Part shown: piece after piece, positions 12,501 to 27,500 of the stretch
Layout of the letters: every line of letters starts with the position of its first letter
Position numbering within the stretch: position 1 is the stretch's first letter
Source: Ursus arctos
Lineage: Eukaryota > Chordata > Mammalia > Carnivora > Ursidae
Direction of reading: 5' to 3'
NCBI RefSeq assembly: GCF_023065955.2
Contig: NW_026623100.1
Coordinates: 67,088,727-67,152,726, forward strand
Length of the DNA stretch: 64,000 nt
Position numbers and translations under genes: made by a program
The notes under the pieces: generated by a model
What the model was told of the DNA's origin: nothing
Seen by the model: the letters and a program-made list of their open reading frames with translations, nothing else
Databases searched by the model: none

Positions 12501-15500
12501 ATCTCTTCAAAGACCCTAGCTCCAAATACAGTCGCATTCTGAGGTCCTGGGGATTAGGACTTCAACATATAAATTTTGGGGGGATACATTTCAGCCCATA
12601 GCACCTCACTCTTCTCCTTAGCCTCCATTAAGAATCTCTGCTGGTTTGTTTTGTTTTGTTTTTTCCCCCTACTTCTCAGAAGAAGAGGAAAGGAATATTT
12701 GGTGTAGGAGAAGAGAATTGTGGCCAAAAAGGCCCTCTTGGCCCCTGTTTAATTAGAGGAAGTTAGATGGCAATGTGGAGGATAGAAATAGAAGCTTAGA
12801 GATGGTAATGCTGAAAGTCACATGCAGATGTTTATTTCTCCTCATTATTCTTTGAGACTATCTCTATTTTAATATTATAAATTAATGTCTAACTGCTGAA
12901 TTCAGAAAAAATTCAGTGTGCTATGTTTGTGCTTGCTCATATTAACATCTGGGCTCTTATGCTCTGAGAATGGTACATTTCTTCCTAATAATAACTCTGT
13001 CTGGAGCTAACAGATACAACCTTAGAACACATTCCACTTAGTTTTATTTATTTATTTATTTTTAGGTAGGCTCCATGCCTAATGTGGGGCTCGAACTCAC
13101 GACCCCCAGATTAAGAGTCACATGTTCTACAGACTGAGCCAGCCTGGTGCTCCCCCCCACTTAGTTTTAGATATTTATCTAGACTGAGTATAAATGATAA
13201 ATGACATTTAAAAGTTTAAATAAGAATATGATTCTCCTGATAGGAGCTTTTCCTATTAGCATTTTATGTTACCATATATTTATATGCTTTTCCTATAGAA
13301 TGGCAAACATCAGCAGATCTCAGGCAGACTTCAAGATGTCCGACTCCGAAAACAAACTCAAAAGACTGAGCTGGAAGTTCTAGATAAGCAGTGTGACCTG
13401 GAAATTATGGAAATCAAGCAACTCCAGCAAGAACTTCAGGTTAGTCCTTTGCTGCCGAATTGTCCATAAATGTGAGCAGTTGTTAATAATTCTTTCTCAT
13501 AGAACAGTTTTCATTTTGGGGTGATGAACCCTTCTGGGTCTCTGATAGACTTCATTCCTAGAAGGATATAAAATATACACCATCTTGTATATAATATCAG
13601 GAAACTCACATGCCCCCTGAAGCTCTACTAGACATCTGGCTAAATTCTGCTGAATATTTGTACATAAATGGATGTTTATCACTTTGACTTTTAAGTCTTT
13701 AATAAATGTATAGATATACCTATACGTTAAACTAAGTTTATTGCTACTTTAGGAAATTTTGGCTGAACGTTATTCTTTCACAGTTGTAGTAAGAGTGTTG
13801 ATTGTGTGTGTCCCTCAGGGACCTAGTAATCTTCTTTACCTGTGCAGCAGGGTCTAGCTCAGTTATCATGGTTTGCAGAATAGGGACTCTGGAAGCATTC
13901 TGCATCGTTAGAGTCCTCTTACCAAATTTCTGTTTCTGTATGGACTAGCAATTAATTAACAAAGTCGTCTTTCTGTGTCATAGCTGGTACAGACAGGGGC
14001 CAAATAACATTTCCTGTGTGATTTAAACCTGCTTCCTTAGATATTCCTGAGTTTTTAGTTTCTCTTTGATATTCATTCTGGGGTGTCATGACCTGCTTAC
14101 AAATACCCTTTAGTGCAGATAGCAAAGGCACCTCTCACCTTGTGCCTGCTGACATCCATCAGTACACTGAAAATTGTAAGACTTCTAGACACACCCCATT
14201 AACAAAGACTTTCTTCACCACCTTTTCTCCAGCCAGTCATTCATAAATGGATTTATGTTTAAATATTTGTATTTTAAATCATGCATAATTCCATTCTAAT
14301 TTATTCATAAATTGTAAGCAGTTTACAGCAACGTGTTATTCCCATACTAAGTTTTAAGAGTGATTAAATCATGTTTTTAAGTTTTAAAAAAATTCTCAGA
14401 CAACATAACAGAATTTTAATCAGGCGCTACTTTTTTTTTTTAAATAAGGATTATCAAAATAAGCTTATCTATTTGGTACCTGAGAAGCAATTATTAAATG
14501 AAAGAATTAAGAACATGCAACTCGGTAACACACCTGGTAAGTCTCTAAGGTTTGTTTTACCTCTTTTGTTCTCTGAATGTACCAGTCATACTCTGTTACT
14601 TGTTAAAATAGCATTATTCTCTTATACATAGCATTTCTTGTCTGTAGTTAAAAATTTCAAGATAATGTGAAAAAATCACAGATGTTAGAGCATTTTTAGC
14701 GATAAAAAGTAAATAAAAATGAAATAAGTAGTTATTGCGGTATGAATTCCTATCTTGATTACATTTTATTTATATGTTTCAAATATCAATCAAATAAAAT
14801 GTTAGACTACAATTAAATCAGATCTAGGTTTGGCTCTAACACAAGACTGTACGTGCATTTTGGCAAAATCCTACACTAATGGTAAAGAATGGTTCAGGAG
14901 ATTTTACCATGGGACCACACCTGTGAGATTCTGGGTGCTAGTGTAGAGCAGTGTTAGGCCTAAGCAGAATGGAATGCCCTTCCCAGACCTTTCATATCAC
15001 CTAACTGATTCATATAAAGACTTTTACCAGTTTGGCCTTCTGACACCTTTGGAACAAAATAGTCCGAGATAATTTATGGAATGTAACATTTTTCTTGATC
15101 CAAGTCCCAACCAGGATACTGAAAAAAAGATCTCCATGTTGGCTAGCATGCCTGTAACAACACAACAGAAGAAAGGTTTACTTAGAGAAAAGTAAATCTG
15201 CAAATACCATGTTAGAAGTAACTGAAGTATCCTAAATGTCTCCCTTTGAGTATCTGTCAGTCTTTCCATTCCAGGGCTCTTTATTGTACTTCTGGCTCTT
15301 TAGGAAGTCCAGTAAATAACATCCGTCATCTTTGCCCAAGTTCTGAGCAAATAGAGAAATAAGGCAAAGGAGCAAGACATATGAGAGACCAAAATATTGC
15401 CTCATTTTTGGTAAAGCTGATATTGGACAGCCTGGCTTACCTGTGAGTGGGACAGCCATCCCTGTAACAACTAGGTGTATGACAAAGTAGAACAGATTTC

Positions 15501-18500
15501 CTGTGGGCAGTTTAGTCTCAAGAACACAGGGATTGGAAGAGTTTAGGCTATGTATGCCCAGGTCCTTATCTTGAGCTCACCAGTTACTGAAGGGGTAGAA
15601 AGAAGCTGAGAATGGGGTCCTAATGAAGGGCCCTTTATGTGGAAGAAACATCAGGAATAGAGAATTTACTTTTGTAAACTGTTCCTGCTATGTCTCCCAC
15701 CTTCCACTGAAACAGTCTGTCCAGACCGTCTGCCTTGCACATAATTGTTTCCTTGGCTGTTCAAAGTGTATCAACCCCCACCTCACCCCCCCACAGGCAT
15801 TCCAGAGGCAGAATGAGCCAGCCCTCCTGATGTGCGCAATCACAGAAAGCATAGCATCACTCTCGTTGTTTTAGTATTTGGATTGTGAATGGAATGTAGA
15901 ATATGTCTTATTGGGGACCTGGTAGAGCTAGTCTTTCTTATAGAATGTGATCCAAATCACCTGTTATTATAGCTATCAGTTCAAAATAGGAAGCTTTTGT
16001 TTGCAGTTTGCAAAGTACTCTGTATCCCTTAGATTCCTCTCTGCATCTCTGTTGCCACTGAAGATTACCAGCCATGTGCCAAGCACCGTGCTAGGCAGTT
16101 TTCATGCACTGTGTCCTTTAATCTTTACAACAGCCCAGTGAAGTAGGTATTGTTATTCCCATTGTGCAGCTCAGCAAAACTGAGGCTCAGAGAGATTAAG
16201 TAGTTGCTCAAGGTGGTACAATAGTCATTCTCAAATTCTTGTCTGAGTCCAAAGCCCACCGTGCCACCACATTGCCTCTCTTGATTTTCAGTTACCTAAC
16301 ATGGGGCTCATAGATATGCTGTATTCAGATTCAGTATTGAAACATCCATTATTCATCATGCTCATTTTGAAGAGTACTAGGAATGTAAATTAACTGAATT
16401 TTTCCACATTGCTTGTCTCCCAACTGAGCTAGACTCTGAACTACTTGAGGCTAGGACCCATGACTTGTCCTTCTTTTTCCCCTGCTGTTGAACATAGTAT
16501 AGTGCCTTGCACATAGCAGATGTGTAATTTCTTGAGAAAATATTTGTCGAAATACTGGAAAGCCGCTAGAGAATTAGAATTTAGCAGGATGTCTGGATAA
16601 AAAGTGAGCATGTAAAAATCAGTAACTTTTACTACATATCAAAAGTACTTAATTAGAAAATATCATGAACAAAGGTCTCATTTACATTAGCATTCTCATT
16701 GCTATGTATAAAGAAATGTGTAGCTATAAAATTTTACTGATAGATATGAAAGATTCCTGGATAAGTAGGTACATGTTATGTTCCTGAATGATTTGCTCAG
16801 CATTGTAAAGATGTCATTCTCTACTGCTTCATCCCATACATTCAGTTCCATTCAGGTTTCTTTAAATGAAACATGGCAACATAATTCACAGATTCACCCA
16901 AAAGAGAAAACATGCAAGATTAGGCAAGATTCGAAAAAGAATAACATTGGTGGGGGGAAAGACACTAGCTCTACCAGGTATCAAAACATGTTAGGACCCC
17001 TGAAACAAATAAAACATTATATGTTAATTGGTTGAGTTTAAAAGAATTTTTTTAAAAACATGTTAGGAAAGTTCTAGTCCCTGAAGTAGTATATTATTGA
17101 TCAGAAGGAAAACAGAACAGTGGAACTGAATAGAGCGTCTAGAAACAAGCCTGTATATATATGACAATTTAGGATATGATAAAGTTGGCATTTAACACTG
17201 GTGGGGAAAGGATGGGCTTTCAGTAATCACTCTTACTTCAAAAAGTGATCTGGGGGACAGTTGACTCTCTGAAAGGGAGGTGAGGAAGCTCTTTACCTCA
17301 CTCTGTACAGAAATAAATTCTAGGTAAACTAAGAGGATTAACATAAAAAATACCTCTGGAAAAATTGTTATAAAAACAAAGTAAAATATTTTTATAATCT
17401 CAGCATCAAGAAATTTCTGTTTCTTCAAATAATACTGAGAGCTATGAAGGAAAATATTTAGATTTGATTATATAAAAATGAACTTTTTCATGATGAAAGA
17501 CATCATAAACAGTACAGCATTGAAAATACAGTACAACAAGAATTTAGAGCTGCTGCAAATCAGAAATAAAGACAACCCAACAGGAAGAAAAATGGCAGTG
17601 GATAGGGTGAGGCAATCCAGGAGGGTGGCAAATAAGCCTAGAATGGTGTTGATTTGATTTCAGTTGTTTATCAAGGAAATACAAATTAAAATAACAATAA
17701 GTTTTCATTTTTTTGCCAATTAGAGAAAATGAAAAAAAAGATTGATAGTATCCAGTGTTGAGGAGGAGTACTTGCAGAAACAAGTACTTTGGTGTCATTT
17801 TATGTTAGTGTACCTTTTTGGAAAGATGGTTGGGCAGTTTCTGTCAAATTTAAAGTGTTCAAATCCTTTTACATGGCAGTTCTTTCACCTCCTAGCCACG
17901 TAAAATACTTTAACATGTGGTTTAAAATACAGGTACGAGGATATTTATTGCAGCATTTTTATGTAAATAGTAGAAAATTAGAATACAACCTAATGGCAGT
18001 CCAAACGGGAATAGTTAGGTAAATTATGAAATAGCCATCGTGTAGACTACCACGGAGCAATCTTAAATTTATATGTCTTTTTTTCCCAGTGTTACTGAGA
18101 TGTAATTGGCATACATCACTCTGTAAGTTTAAGGTGTACATGGTAGGAGTTTGACTAAGATATATTGTGAGAGTAAAAGTCAGCTACCAGTAGTGACAGA
18201 AGAATTTCTACCAAATGTAAACTATCTGATGTTTGTATTTCAGATTTAGGGATTGGTTTGCTTCATAAAAAATCATTGGAAAAGGAAGAATTATGCCAAA
18301 GACTTAAAGAACAATTAGACGCTCTTGAAAAAGAAACTGCATCTAAGCTATCTGAAATGGATTCATTTAACAATCAACTAAAGGTATTTATCTTCTATTA
18401 TATTCATTTTTAGTTAGCTGCCTTCTTATCTTCCTCATTTTGATTTAGTGGAATGAGTAACAAAAGCTGTTATTGTTATATGTAGTATATTTGCATAATT

Positions 18501-21500
18501 TAACTTATAATTTGAGCTATACCAGGATTACAAGATTGCTTCTCATGTTCTCTGTAGATATTATAAACATTGTCATATAATGAAACCGGTGATATACCAT
18601 GGTTTCCAGTTCTTGACTGTTTTTATCGGCATCTGTACATTTTAAGAGTAAGTGCCTTTGTCAGTATAGAAAATTGGATCTCAGCCAACATGACCTTAGG
18701 CAAAATTCTAAGATGGTAGATACGGAAAATTATTTAAAATAGTTCTAACGTAGAGGCTTTTATAACATACTAAATTCTTATGTCTGTTTCTTTGTTATAA
18801 TTAACCTTTGTGAAGTAATGCAATAATCAGTGAAATCCAAAGCGTAATTTGGCACTCTGAACTTCGCATGAAAGTTAAGTTCACGATTCATTATTTGCTG
18901 CAGTGGCAGAGCAGATGTCTGTATGCTTACCATTCTGTGCAGTATTAGTTGTATACTGAAGCCACACCTACAGAAGAAGTATTAAAAGGTAAAATCCAGA
19001 CTGATGGCACATCATTCCAGTTTGGGAATAGTCACAGCTATCTATCTTTTCATGTGACTTTTGCTGACTTATTTAGAATAATATTACACCAACTATAGAG
19101 TGAACATTATAAAGAAAAGAGACCATGATGGCTTCAGTTACAGAGGGGAAATTTTAGGTGAATAATGTTAATACATTTTACATGAGCATATATTCTGTAG
19201 AAAAATTTTTAAAGAAAACCCAATAATTTGTCATTGATGGACAGAGAAGCCAGCCAAGTTATCTTCCCTACATAATTTTTTAAAAATCTGTACATAGTTT
19301 AATTGGCTTTTTATCTGCCTTATCTTACAGTGTGGGAATATGGATGACTCTGTTCTGCAGTGCCTTTTGTCTCTGCTAAGCTGTCTCAACAACCTCTTCC
19401 TCTTACTTAAGGTTATTTTCTAATATCTAGCTTCTTTTCTTTGAGTTACTTTACTGTTTTCTTTTCTTAAAAACTAGACTATTCTTTGCATTTATCTGAG
19501 TATCTTTGTTTGAAATAATATACACAATGTGAACCTTTTTTCTTTCTGTTTGCTTGAATACCCTTCTGCTGTCTAACTGCCTGTTTGAGTCTAATGCCAG
19601 AAATTCGTAGGGTTGCCCGGAGTAACCTGTCTTATGAGGAGCTCAAGACACTTAGAAATAACTACCTATTTCCCTTACAACATCCCTGTGTGTTGGGTTA
19701 ACTGCTGGGATGATTACTGATTAAATTTAAAAGAAAGCTAAGGGAATGTAAGATTAAGTCATTTACCCATATCACTGAAAATCATTGTTTAAAATAAAAC
19801 TTATTCCTTCTGAAATGTAGGGCGAGGTTATGTCATGTATATACCAGGCTGCTTCCTAATACTGCTAGAAGGAAAAATCTTAGAGAACCAATAATGCAGG
19901 GGCAGCTTTAGTTATGTCTAGTTACCAGGCCTCATGTTTAGACATGCTTGCACTTCAAATAAAAAATGTTTAAATCATATGCATAAATAAATAGCTCACT
20001 TTGTCATTCGTAGTGCACAGAGTATTTCAAATACTCAATGAATTTCTGTTTTAATGTAGTTTAAAGAAAGGTGCTTTGTATTTGGCTCTTGCTGACCCTA
20101 GATTTTGACTGTGCATTCTATAGCAGTAGGGCTGTTGCATATATATGTATATGTCTTCACACAGAGTGAAGACAAGAACATAATAAGTAGAACTCATTTG
20201 TTATTTAAGCAAAGGTAGCGCAAGTTGGAAAGATGGTGTCAGCCTTTCCTTTATGGTTGTAGCATGAATGGCCGGATTATCTGGTCTTAGAACTTGTGCT
20301 ATAGGTCGCACAGAAATGTCACCCTACATTTTTTCATCTACATAATGAGGTTTGATGATTAATTTGTGGGCTGTACTCACACACATAAGTCTGATTATTT
20401 CAGTTAGCATTTGATTCTCCACAGGCCAGCAGATTATTCTTGTCTCTTGTTTTACTTTCTTCCTTCTGCTTCCTGCATTCCAGCCTTTCACTGCTTGTTG
20501 ATACTTTCATCAGAGGCAATTTAGGATTAAAACTAAGAGGGGATGAGAGTGGCCGGGAGACTGCTGTCACAGCAAGAAAAGAGGCCTCCTATAGTTATCA
20601 CTGCAAAGCACTGCAGAGCAGTCAGTTAACATAGTGATGAAAAATACCCATGGAATTGTTAGACCTTTGAAGAGCTGTTCTGAAAGTGCCATTTTAGTTA
20701 AGTGAGCAGAAGCTGAACTGCAGCAGATCAGGAATGAATGGGAGTTAGGAAGGGCCGAGTGAGTGTGAAAAAACAGCTCTAGGAGGAGAGTGCAAAGAAA
20801 GCATGAGGTCAAAGGAAAACAGGGTTTTTTTGGTTTAAGAAAGACTTGAAGAACAAAGGATACAAAGTTTCAGTTTTGCAAGATGGATAAGTTCTGAGAT
20901 GTGATGTATAGCATGGTGACTCTAGTTAACAATATCGTGTTGTATGCTTGAGTTTTGCTAAGATAGAGAAAATGGTAACTATGTGAGGTAGGTATGTTAA
21001 TTGACGGAGTTATGGTGATCATTTCCCATTGTGTATTAATATCGAAACATCAAGTTGTATACCTTAAATATATACAATATTTATTTGTCAATTTTATCTC
21101 AAGAAAGCTGGGGAGAAAATAATCAGGACCACTCTTGGAGGTGGTATCAGCTTTCTGTGAGGCATATGCTTACGTGCGGAAGAGATGGTTTTGGTTAGGA
21201 CAGAGGAATGGGAATGGAGAGACTAGAGCTGGTGAGGTAACTGACCATGTCTGTCTTAACGGTGATTGCCTGGCCAAGCCGAATATCTTGTTGCTGAATT
21301 CCCAGCACCTGTAGGAGTACGTGGAACGTTAGTGGGTGGCAGTAAATACTTGTGGAGTGAATGAATGGTTTTGAATGTTCTCAAAAAATATGCAGCATTT
21401 TAGGGTTGATATATAGAGTTTATGAAAAAAAGTAGAAAGGAATTAGTCAGAAAACAGCAGAGAACCATGTATCCTACATTCTAGGAACACTTGTGACTCC

Positions 21501-24500
21501 CTGTATTTTTTTCTGTTAAGACTATTTTTTAGATGCAAAAAAAAAGGGGGGTGCTTGGGTGGTTCAGTCGGTTAAGTATCTGCCTTCGGGTCAGGTCATG
21601 ATCCCAGGGTCCTAGGGCGGAGCTCCAAGTTGGGCTCCCTGCTTAGCGGGGAGCCTGCTTCTCCCTCTCCTGCTCCCCCTGCTTGTGGTCTTTCACTCTC
21701 TCTCTCTCTCTCAGATAAATAAATAAAATGTTTAACACACACACACACACACGCACACACACAAACTTGAAGGAGACAAAAGGGAGAGGGAGGAAGGAAG
21801 GAAGAGCTTGAGGTTGAATATATAAGGTGGTGGTAATTGATAGAGTCCGGGGGAACCAGATTGAAGTATAATCCAGAGCATAGATCTAAGGATTAGATAA
21901 AAAGACTGCGTGTAACATATGGGGGAAAGATGAGTGTGAATGCAGCTAAATTTGCTTGTGGAGAGTAGGAAGCTGACAGCTTCAAGACTTAAAATCAGAA
22001 GCAAGTTAGACCATTACAAGGAATCTTCCTGGGTAGTTGAGGACATGGAATAAGTCCAACCAGACTACAAGTTGGGTGCAGATGCAGGAAGCTTTATTGA
22101 TTTTTGAGATGGGAAGATGAGGGAGTTCCAGTCTGGTGGCTTAATGAGGCAAAATTATTAGCTGGTAATGAGAAGAATGGATGTGAGATTAGGGAGTTTT
22201 GGAAACTCCCAAATTCCCAGATTAGGGAAGTTTAGGTAGTTCTGTTTCAAGAGAGAGAAGTAGGCGTGAAATAGACATCTAAGTGGGGGTAGGGGGTGTA
22301 TGCTTAGTAGAGGAAAACAGTAGGTGTGCTGAGCAATGTTGAATGCCTGTGTGAAGTTGGAGGTCATGAAAATAAATTGGAAGTAGTATGCCTAATTGTA
22401 TGATTTTTTCCCCACCAAAATTCAGCTGCTTAGATAAAAGCACAAAGAAGGGTGAAGTAGGTTCATAGATTCATACAGGTTTGAGGTTTTAATAGACATG
22501 ACAACAAGGGAGGGACAGGGAGTTGCAGATCTTGACACAATAATTACAGAGATGAAATCTGAAATATGAACTGGACATGAAGGGGTGTGAGGAGAGGAAA
22601 GGATGCCGATGAAAAAGGAGAAAGTGATGGGGTCATTGGGTGTACCAGGTCCAAGAAGAGCTCCAAGGATAAGAGCTTATGTTTGAAGAATGAGATATTT
22701 AATCAGTGGTAGTTCTGTTTCTAATGATGTCAGGATTCAAGGTATAATAATGCAAATGGTGAGTTAAGTGGAGTAAAAAGGAAAGTTGAGGTTTTGATCG
22801 AATCCATGTGGATGCCAAAACCTTGGAGAGTAGTGAAGATTAATGAATGAGGATCAGACCAGGTGATCAAGAGGTGACAATAAAGAGGAAGAGGAGGGGA
22901 GTGTTGCAAGATGATATGAGCCTCAGAAAAGCATGACTTCAGAGGAGGGAAGAGAGATAATGGCCTGGAAATGGCAGTGAAGAGCAAGGAAAATAACTTT
23001 AGTTATCCCCTCACCCTGATGTAAGTGGAATGTGTGGTAATAAACTGAGAGAGAGATAGAGGAAAAGTAGCATCCTGAGGGATCAGCCAAAAGGACAAAG
23101 AGCTAAGGGAATTTCCGTTCAGAGAAGCTATGTAGATAGGTGAGGAGCTTCCTGACCACAAACAGGAAGTTCCCAGGCAATGGAAGGATTTGAGGAGAGG
23201 AAGGTGGGAGATTGGGTCAGATCAAGAATAAACAGCGTTCTGGAGATGAGAATTTGGGTAATAAAGGATGACAAAGGAAGGCCAGGTGAGTCGACAGGTG
23301 AGAGAGAAAATGGGCCTCGTTGGCCGTGGAGGAAGACAGGCGATGAGCTGAGACAGTAGAGCATCTGGAGTAATCACTCCTTTAGGCTACTTTTGATGGA
23401 ATATTTAATATAGTATAGTGTAATATTTAAAATCATTTGAAGAAATTATGTTCTACTGGACCCTGTAATATTCATGTACAGGATCAGTGGTAATTCTTAC
23501 TCTTTTGCTCAAGTCACACTAGGACACATAGCAAAGCCTGTGGGTTCAAGATGAGACATTTGACAGGCCTTTATTCCATTAAGGAAATTCACACACTGTG
23601 GTATCTTTAACACACATATAATGAGAAAAGTATTGGCCTCAGAATCTGAGAAATGAGTTCTAGTCCTACCAATGCCACTTGCTAGCTGTGTAACTGTTTG
23701 TTATTTAACCTCCAAATTTTACTTTCTTCATTTACAAAATGAAGCTGACAATATCTGCTCTGCCTTCTTTGCAGAGTCTTAGGGCGATTAAATGAAATAG
23801 CAATATACGGAAGTGCTTTGTGAACTATTACGCACCATACAGATTTTTATGTTTTTCTTATTAGGGTAGGGATCACCTTGAATCTCCACAGTACTTTCAG
23901 TGCATTGGAAAGTGCATTGGAAGGTCACCACTGCCGACTTGGGATAATGATAGAGGAGGTGCTGTTCCTTAGAAAGAAAGTGGAATCTGTCAGCACCAGA
24001 ATTGGGACTTACAGACCTCTGTCCTAAACCTTATTGGGGTTTTGTCATTCTGGCCTTACTCACTAGTCCTCAGTTACTCTAGATAGTGCTTCTAAAATGG
24101 AGTTTTACTGATGGCCCATCTGATTCAGGATGGAGGTGGGTGATCCCTCTTGTTGTTTAACAGGCTCTGAGAGAACGAGCACACTAGGGTTGGTTAATGG
24201 TTATCACTAAGACTTGATGTTTCCTCCTCTTACTCAGAGTGCTGCTTTTGTGTTCTTAACTCACAGTTACCCCCTTTAGAATGGACATGAAATACTGTTT
24301 GCTTCAAATCCCTTTAAATCATTTAATTTTTAAAATGTTTCCTACCTAATTAAGGTATTTTAGTAATTTAGCTGAAAGTGAATTTAAGTGAAAATAAGTA
24401 CAGAATCTGTGGTATGATCTGGAGTTTGAATGACATAGTGGAGATATTTCAAAACTAGGCAAGTCACTTAATCTTCTGAGCCTCAGAAATGGTCATCATT

Positions 24501-27500
24501 ATATCTGTTTTACAAGAATATTATCAAGATCAAATGTAGATATTATGTGTAAAAGCACTTTAAAGTGCTACACAGCTATTCAGGGTTTTTTGCTTTGTTC
24601 TGAAGTTTTTTAGATGTTAAGTTTGAGAAGTTAATTTGCATTCTACTATGATTTTTTTTCATGACTAATAAAAATTTTTGGCCTGATTTTTTTTCACATT
24701 ATTGAGCTGACCTGTATTTCGTCAGTTGAATCTCTTTTAAAGCCTGGCCTTTGGAAAGAACATAATATGCTTTCTTTAAGCAAAATCAGAATATAAGATT
24801 ACTTGCTGTCACTATAGGAGGTATTCAGTATTGGTGGTTAAAGTTCAGTGAGTTACATCTTCCATTTCTACCAGGATGGTAGAGTAAGTACTCTGAGCAA
24901 TGAAAACAATAGTAGTTGCTGGATTTAAAAAATTTTGTGAGTGCTTTGTTGAGCCATGTTGAGGTACACTCGGGCCCAAAACTAAGTAAACCAATCTTAA
25001 CCAACTGGTCAAATTAAACAATACCAAAATGGCACAGACCAACATTATGTGTCTCCTGATACGTTGTGCTGAAAGAAACACATCAGCTCTATACTATTTT
25101 TGCCAAAAATGTTTCATCTAAGTGTAAGGAAATAAATTAGACACACACAAATTGTGATTTGATCTATAAAACAGCAGACTGACCCACAATCTCAAAATGT
25201 GAATCTCATAAATAATGGAGGAAATCTTCCAGATTTAAGGAAACCAAAGAGCCACAACTAAAGGACACTAAAGAGTCATGACAGCGAAATGCGGTGTGTG
25301 ATCCTTGATTGGATCATGGATCAGAAAAAAAGCTATTATTGAGGACAGTATTTACACTAGTGGGGACATTTTTGAATATGAACTCTGTGTTAAGTAATAC
25401 TTTATGGCTGTGTTAAATGTCTGTAGTTTAGTACTGGCATTGGCATGGTAGTTATGTAGAATAGTGATGAAGGATTTGGGGTGAAAGCATCAGTGTCTGC
25501 GACTCAGTCAGATTTTCTGCAGGTTTGAAATTTTCAAAATAAAAAGAGAAAAACTTAGAGTTGCAAAATGTCAAATGTTTATGAAAAATGAAATAGTAGA
25601 TTAGGTATATTTTTAAGTTATAAAGGTGCTAAGTAGGTTAACCAGCAGTAAATATCAGCACTGGGAAATGGAGAGTGGTGGGGGGTAGTGTAAATTAACA
25701 GACTTCTCCTCAGCCATATCAGGGGTCAATAGCTGTTTGCTGATTCATAAGTGAAGATATATTAATATTAGCTAGGGTTTATTAAGGGCTTTCTCTGGGA
25801 CTGACACTGTTTTAAGTGTCTTACTTACTGAATCCTTACATTAACCCTGTGATGTAGGTTGGTATTACTCTTGTCCACATTTCACGTAGGAGTAAATTAA
25901 AACACAGAAGTTGCCCAAGCTCATATAGCTAGTAAGTGTAAGAGCAGAAATTCAACCTAGATGGTTAGCCTTTGACCTTAAATGGTTATATTGGGGGGGG
26001 ATGAAAATGTGTAAGCTAAGTGTTCAACTTAAGCTAGAAAAAGACTAGCAAAATAAAACAAAAAGAGTAGAAGGAAATTAATGAAACAAAAGACATTAAT
26101 ACAGAGAGTCAAGAAAGCCAACATTCAACTCAGAGATTAATGAAATTAAACTTTGGCAAGACCATTTTTAAAAGGAAAGAAGGTAGGAATAAAGACAATT
26201 AGGAGTGGAAAGGAAATATAATTAAATATGCTGCAAACATTAAAAGAAGAGGATATTTGGGCACCTGGGTGGCTCATTTGGTTAAGCAACCAACTCTTAG
26301 TTTCAGCTCAGGTCATGATATCAGGGTCTTGGGATCGAGCCCTGCAGCGGGCTCCGAGTCAGGCGGCAATCTACTTGTAGATTCTCTCTCTCCCTCTCCC
26401 CCTCTGCTGGCGCACGCACTCACTTTCTCTCTCTCTCAAATAAATCTTTAAAAAAAAAAAGAAGAGGATATTATGACAGATTTTTGCACATAAATAAAAA
26501 AAGTAGATGAACAAATTACTGCTTGCCAAAACTGACTCAAAATATAAAATATTTGGATAGCTCTATCGTCATAAAATATTTTAAATCCACAATTTAAAAT
26601 CTTCCCTAAAAGAGAAGCCCAGAGTTTTTACTGGAGGAACCAGTAAATCTAGTCTTACACAGCTGTTTCTATCGCTTCTCAGCCTTTTGGCTAAGATCAA
26701 GTGTAGTTTTACACAGCTGTTTAAAAACACAGGAAAAGTGGGAATATTCCCAACTTATACAAAGCTATCACAAACATATCAAAACATATAAGAACAGTAT
26801 GAGAAAGAATAATCATGGGCCAGTTTAACGTAGAGGTGAAATTTCTAAAAGAATGTTAAAAAGACAAATGCAAAATTTATAAAAAAGGATAATCCATAAT
26901 GTCCCAAAAAATTGATTTATCTTAGTCATGCAAAGATGATTTGACATACAAAAACGTAATTTGCCCTATAAACAGATTAAAGGGAAAAAATGGTATGTTT
27001 ATCTCATTAGATGCAGGAAACGTATTTGATAAAATTTAAAATCTATTCATGATTAAAACATGAAAAACTTACTAACAAATTAGGAACAGAACTTCCTTAA
27101 ACCTAAAAAAGATCTGTCATTCTATTAAGACTGCAACAGTTCTGTCCACAAGTGCTGATTAATTTACTTGTCCTCAGTTAACTCATCTATTGAACCGGGG
27201 CCTCCTGGAAGCAGTAACTTAATCCAGAGGAATGAGTCTAGTGATAGGAATTGCTAAGATTATTGCAGTCAGGCAGAGGAAGTTTCTGGCAAGCCTTATA
27301 GTGCTCTTCAAATCTTATTAATATGTATAGACTGTTGTTTATGCATTCTCATTCGTATATGAAATACTAATTAAATATCCACGCTATACCAGGCCCTCTT
27401 GGGTGGGGATACCTTGATGAAAGTCAGTCCTGTTGTCAAGAAACTCACTCTAGCGGAGGAGGCAACCATACAGTCAGGAGACACTGACTATGATAGAGGA

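Larger units (their letters stand above)
10244..13298 (+). other. ITSN2: ITSN2 intron packed with SINEs and an MLT1 LTR
   Basis: 3.05 kb. CanSINEs lie at 10325-10529 (-), 10607-10824 (-), 10923-11120 (+) and 13043-13156 (-, short), a MIR at about 11128-11215, and an MLT1-type LTR at 12211-12602 (-). 11230-12200 and 12620-13030 hold nothing I recognise. Confidence 0.8.
14537..18243 (+). other. ITSN2: ITSN2 intron with MIR, L2 and a degraded L1
   Basis: 3.7 kb. 14537-16060 is unassigned. MIR (antisense) at 16065-16275, L2-type 3' end at 16425-16560, degraded sense L1 at about 16590-18060, and a short antisense L1 3' piece at 18065-18175. The acceptor is TTTGTATTTCAG. Confidence 0.7.
26030..27130 (+). 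repeat. Degraded L1 ORF2 region, sense, with nested insertions
   Basis: Recognisable L1 words such as 'aaacagattaaagggaaaaa', 'tctcattagatgcaggaaac' and 'gaacagaacttccttaaacc' (the ORF2 reverse-transcriptase segment) are spread around the CanSINE at 26258-26456 and the U2 fragment at 26671-26706. No frame is open. Confidence 0.65.

Noticed and set aside
21736..21764. CRISPR-like or regulatory array
   Set aside because: It is a plain CA microsatellite after a SINE tail; no repeat-spacer structure exists in the window.
26671..26706. A working U2 snRNA gene
   Set aside because: Only the first 36 nt exist, without promoter elements, Sm site or 3' box.
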